This document shows positions 61,943 through 64,000 of a stretch of DNA of 64,000 nt, one piece after another. Within the stretch, counting starts at the first letter, position 1. Each line of letters starts with the position of its first letter. A program made the position numbers and the translations under genes. Source of the DNA: Mercurialis annua (Eukaryota; Streptophyta; Magnoliopsida; Malpighiales; Euphorbiaceae); contig NC_065576.1 in assembly GCF_937616625.2 (NCBI RefSeq), positions 27,016,628 to 27,080,627 of the forward strand. The letters run 5' to 3'. The notes under the pieces were generated by a model. The model worked only from the letters and a program-made list of their open reading frames with translations, was not told where the DNA came from and made no database searches.

Positions 61943-63216
61943 ACGCTAGATTAGTATGGCGCGTTTCAAGTCTCTTTATCGCGTCGTTTCGATTACTATG
62001 CTTCTGTCACGCTACAAGTCTCTCTAACACGTTGTTCTGATTACCAAAGCATGGTTAGGTTATATTACGTAAAGTGTGCGTGAAAATTGACAATATATTA
62101 GTATGTCGCGTCTCAAGTCTCTTTAACGAGTCGTTCCGATTACCTAAACATGGTTAGGTTATTTTACACAAAGTGTGCGTGAAAAGTGACGCTAGATTAG
62201 TATTTCGCGTCTCAAGTCTCTTTAACGCGTCATTCTGATTACCTAAGCATGGTTAGGTTATATTAAGTAATGGTTGCACGAAAAATGTTGCTAGGTTAAT
62301 ATGTCGCGTCTCAAGTCTCTTTAGACCGTCGTTCCGATTAACTAAGCATGGTTAGGTCATTTTACGCAAAGTGGGCGTAAAAAGTGACGCTAGATTATTA
62401 TGTCGTGTCTCAAGTCTCTTTAACTCATCGTTCCGATTATCTAAGCATGGTTAGGTTATATTACGCAAAGCGTGCGTAAAAGGTGACACTAGATTAGTAT
62501 GGCGCGTTTCAAGTATCTTTAACGCGTCGTTTCGATTACCATGCTTATGTCGCGTCACAAGTGTCTCTAACGTGTCATTCTGATTACCTAAGCATGGTTA
62601 CACAAAGTGCCCTTGAAAAGTGACAATAAATTATTATGTCGCATCTCAAGTATCTTTAACGCGTCGTTCCAATTACCTAAGCATGGTTAGGTTATTTTAC
62701 GCACAGTGAGCGTGAAAAGTGACGCTAGATTCGTATGTTGCATCTTAAGTCCCATTAACGTTTGTTTCGATTACCTAAGCATTGTTATGTTATATTACGC
62801 AAAGTGGGCGTGAAAAGTGACCCTAGATTAGTATGTCGCGTCTCAAGTCTCTTTAACCCGTCGATCAGATTACCAAAGCATGGTTATGTTATATTACGCC
62901 AAGTGCGCGTTAAAAACGTCGCTAGATTATTATGTCGCGTAACAAGTCTCTTTAACGCGTTGCTACGATTACCTAAGCATGGTTAAGTTATATTACGCAA
63001 AGTGTGCGTAAAAAGTGTCGCTAGATTAGTATGGCGCGTCTCAAGTCTCTTTAAAGCGTCGTTTCGATTACCATGCTTATGTCACGTTATAAGTCTCTCT
63101 AACACGTCGTTCCGAATACCAAAGCATGGTTAGGTTATTTTACACAAAGTGTGCGTGAAAAGTGAAGCTAAATTAGTATGTCGCGTCTAAAGTCGCTTTA
63201 ACACGTCATTCCTATT
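61943..63216 (+). repeat. Satellite B array, distal block
   Basis: About 12 monomers including 147-bp forms (for example near 62530-62580 and 63070-63110), same orientation as before the Gypsy element. The monomer at about 62880-62930 (ATTACGCCAAGTGCGCGTTA) resembles the one just left of the Gypsy insertion at 51880-51910. No gene is seen. Confidence 0.94.
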
Positions 63217-63400
63217 GTCAAACGTTTACAAACATTACAAAACAAATCCCAGTGTTTAATCTTTTTAGCGATTTAAGCCAAACGTTATGAAACAAATCCA
63301 GTCGTTTCATATTTTAAACGATTTACGCCAAAAGTTTACCAATGTTACGAAACAAATTCAATCCAAACGTTTCCCCATTTTAGCGATTTAAGCCAAACAT
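63217..63400 (-). repeat. Satellite A, short inverted block
   Basis: About three monomers of satellite A in minus orientation, joined directly to satellite B on the left (cctatt/gtcaaacg) and to plus-oriented A on the right at about 63401 (agccaaacat/tttgtttcat). Monomers are diverged and partly shortened. Confidence 0.9.
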
Positions 63401-64000
63401 TTTGTTTCATAACCTTTGTAAACGTTTGGATTAAATCGCTGAAAAGGTTAATTATTTGGATTTGTTTCATATTGTTTGTAAACGTTTGGCTAAATTCGCT
63501 AGAAATGTTTGGATTTGTTTCGTAACGTTTTAAACATTTGGATTTGTTTTGTAACGTCTGTAACATTTGGCTTAAATCGCTAAAAATGTGAAACGTTTGG
63601 ATTTGTTTCGTAGCGTTTGTAAACGATTGGCTTAAATCGCTAAAAAGGTGAAACACTTGGATTTGTGTCGTAATGATTGTAAATGTTTGGCTTAAATTGC
63701 TAAAAAGTTGAAACCCTTGGATTTGTTTTGTAACGTTTGGCTTAAATTGCTGAAAAAGGTGAAACGTTTAGTTTTGTTTCGTAAATTTGTAAACGTTTGG
63801 CTTAAATTGCTAAAAAGGTGCATTAAATTGCTAAAAAGGTTAAACGTTTGGATTTATTTCGTAACGTTTGTAAACGTTTGGCTTAAATCGCTAAAAAGAA
63901 GAAATGTTAGGATTTGTTTCGTAACGTTTGTAAACGTTTGGATTAAATCGCTACAAATGTGAATCATTTGGATTTGTTTCATAACGTTTGTAAATGTTTG
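63401..64000 (+). repeat. Satellite A array, plus orientation, to window end
   Basis: About ten monomers of the 60-bp satellite, more irregular than the left array, with several truncated copies near 63500-63530 and 63735-63835. The array continues past the window. Open frames here are repeat artefacts. Confidence 0.95.

Overview
This window holds no host gene that I can support. It is a block of plant heterochromatin made of two unrelated satellite families, interrupted by transposable elements. The source is an angiosperm, most likely a eudicot. The evidence is Copia and Ty3/Gypsy LTR elements primed from initiator tRNA-Met, Mutator-like elements with 9-bp target duplications, and widespread loss of CpG sites in the satellites. 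I cannot name the species. Almost all open frames are by-products of satellite periodicity.

Satellite A has a 60-bp monomer built from two 30-bp halves, each starting with AAACGTTTGG. It fills 1-22370 in plus orientation, broken by a 1954-bp solo Copia LTR (11692-13645, TSD ggctt) and a 938-bp Mutator-like element (17998-18935, TSD attgctaaa). At 22371 it flips to minus orientation and continues to 25418. Satellite B, a 99-bp monomer with a 147-bp variant, follows. A Copia gag fragment lies at 25810-27303. The stretch 21636-27303 is then repeated almost exactly as 27469-33137, and the second copy continues into the gag start, primer-binding site and 5' LTR of the same minus-strand element, ending at 34540.

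From 34541 to 51911 the window is satellite B. It contains a 5.63-kb tandem duplication (36882-42507 and 42508-48132). Each copy carries the same Mutator-like element (1068 and 1067 bp, TSD tatattacg) with a core of CCATGG-centred hairpins. A nested, non-autonomous Ty3/Gypsy structure on the minus strand follows at 51917-61942, arranged LTR-internal-LTR-partial internal. It has a gag-like reading frame but no recognisable pol. Satellite B resumes to 63216, followed by a short minus-oriented satellite A piece, and plus-oriented satellite A runs from 63401 to the end.

The overall order is A(+), A(-), B(+), A(-), A(+), so B sits inside an inverted patch of A. The most notable points are the two recent multi-kilobase tandem duplications (one with a patched junction), the hairpin-array cores shared by two Mutator-like families with different TIRs, the 99/147-bp alternation in satellite B, and the tandem three-part Gypsy arrangement.
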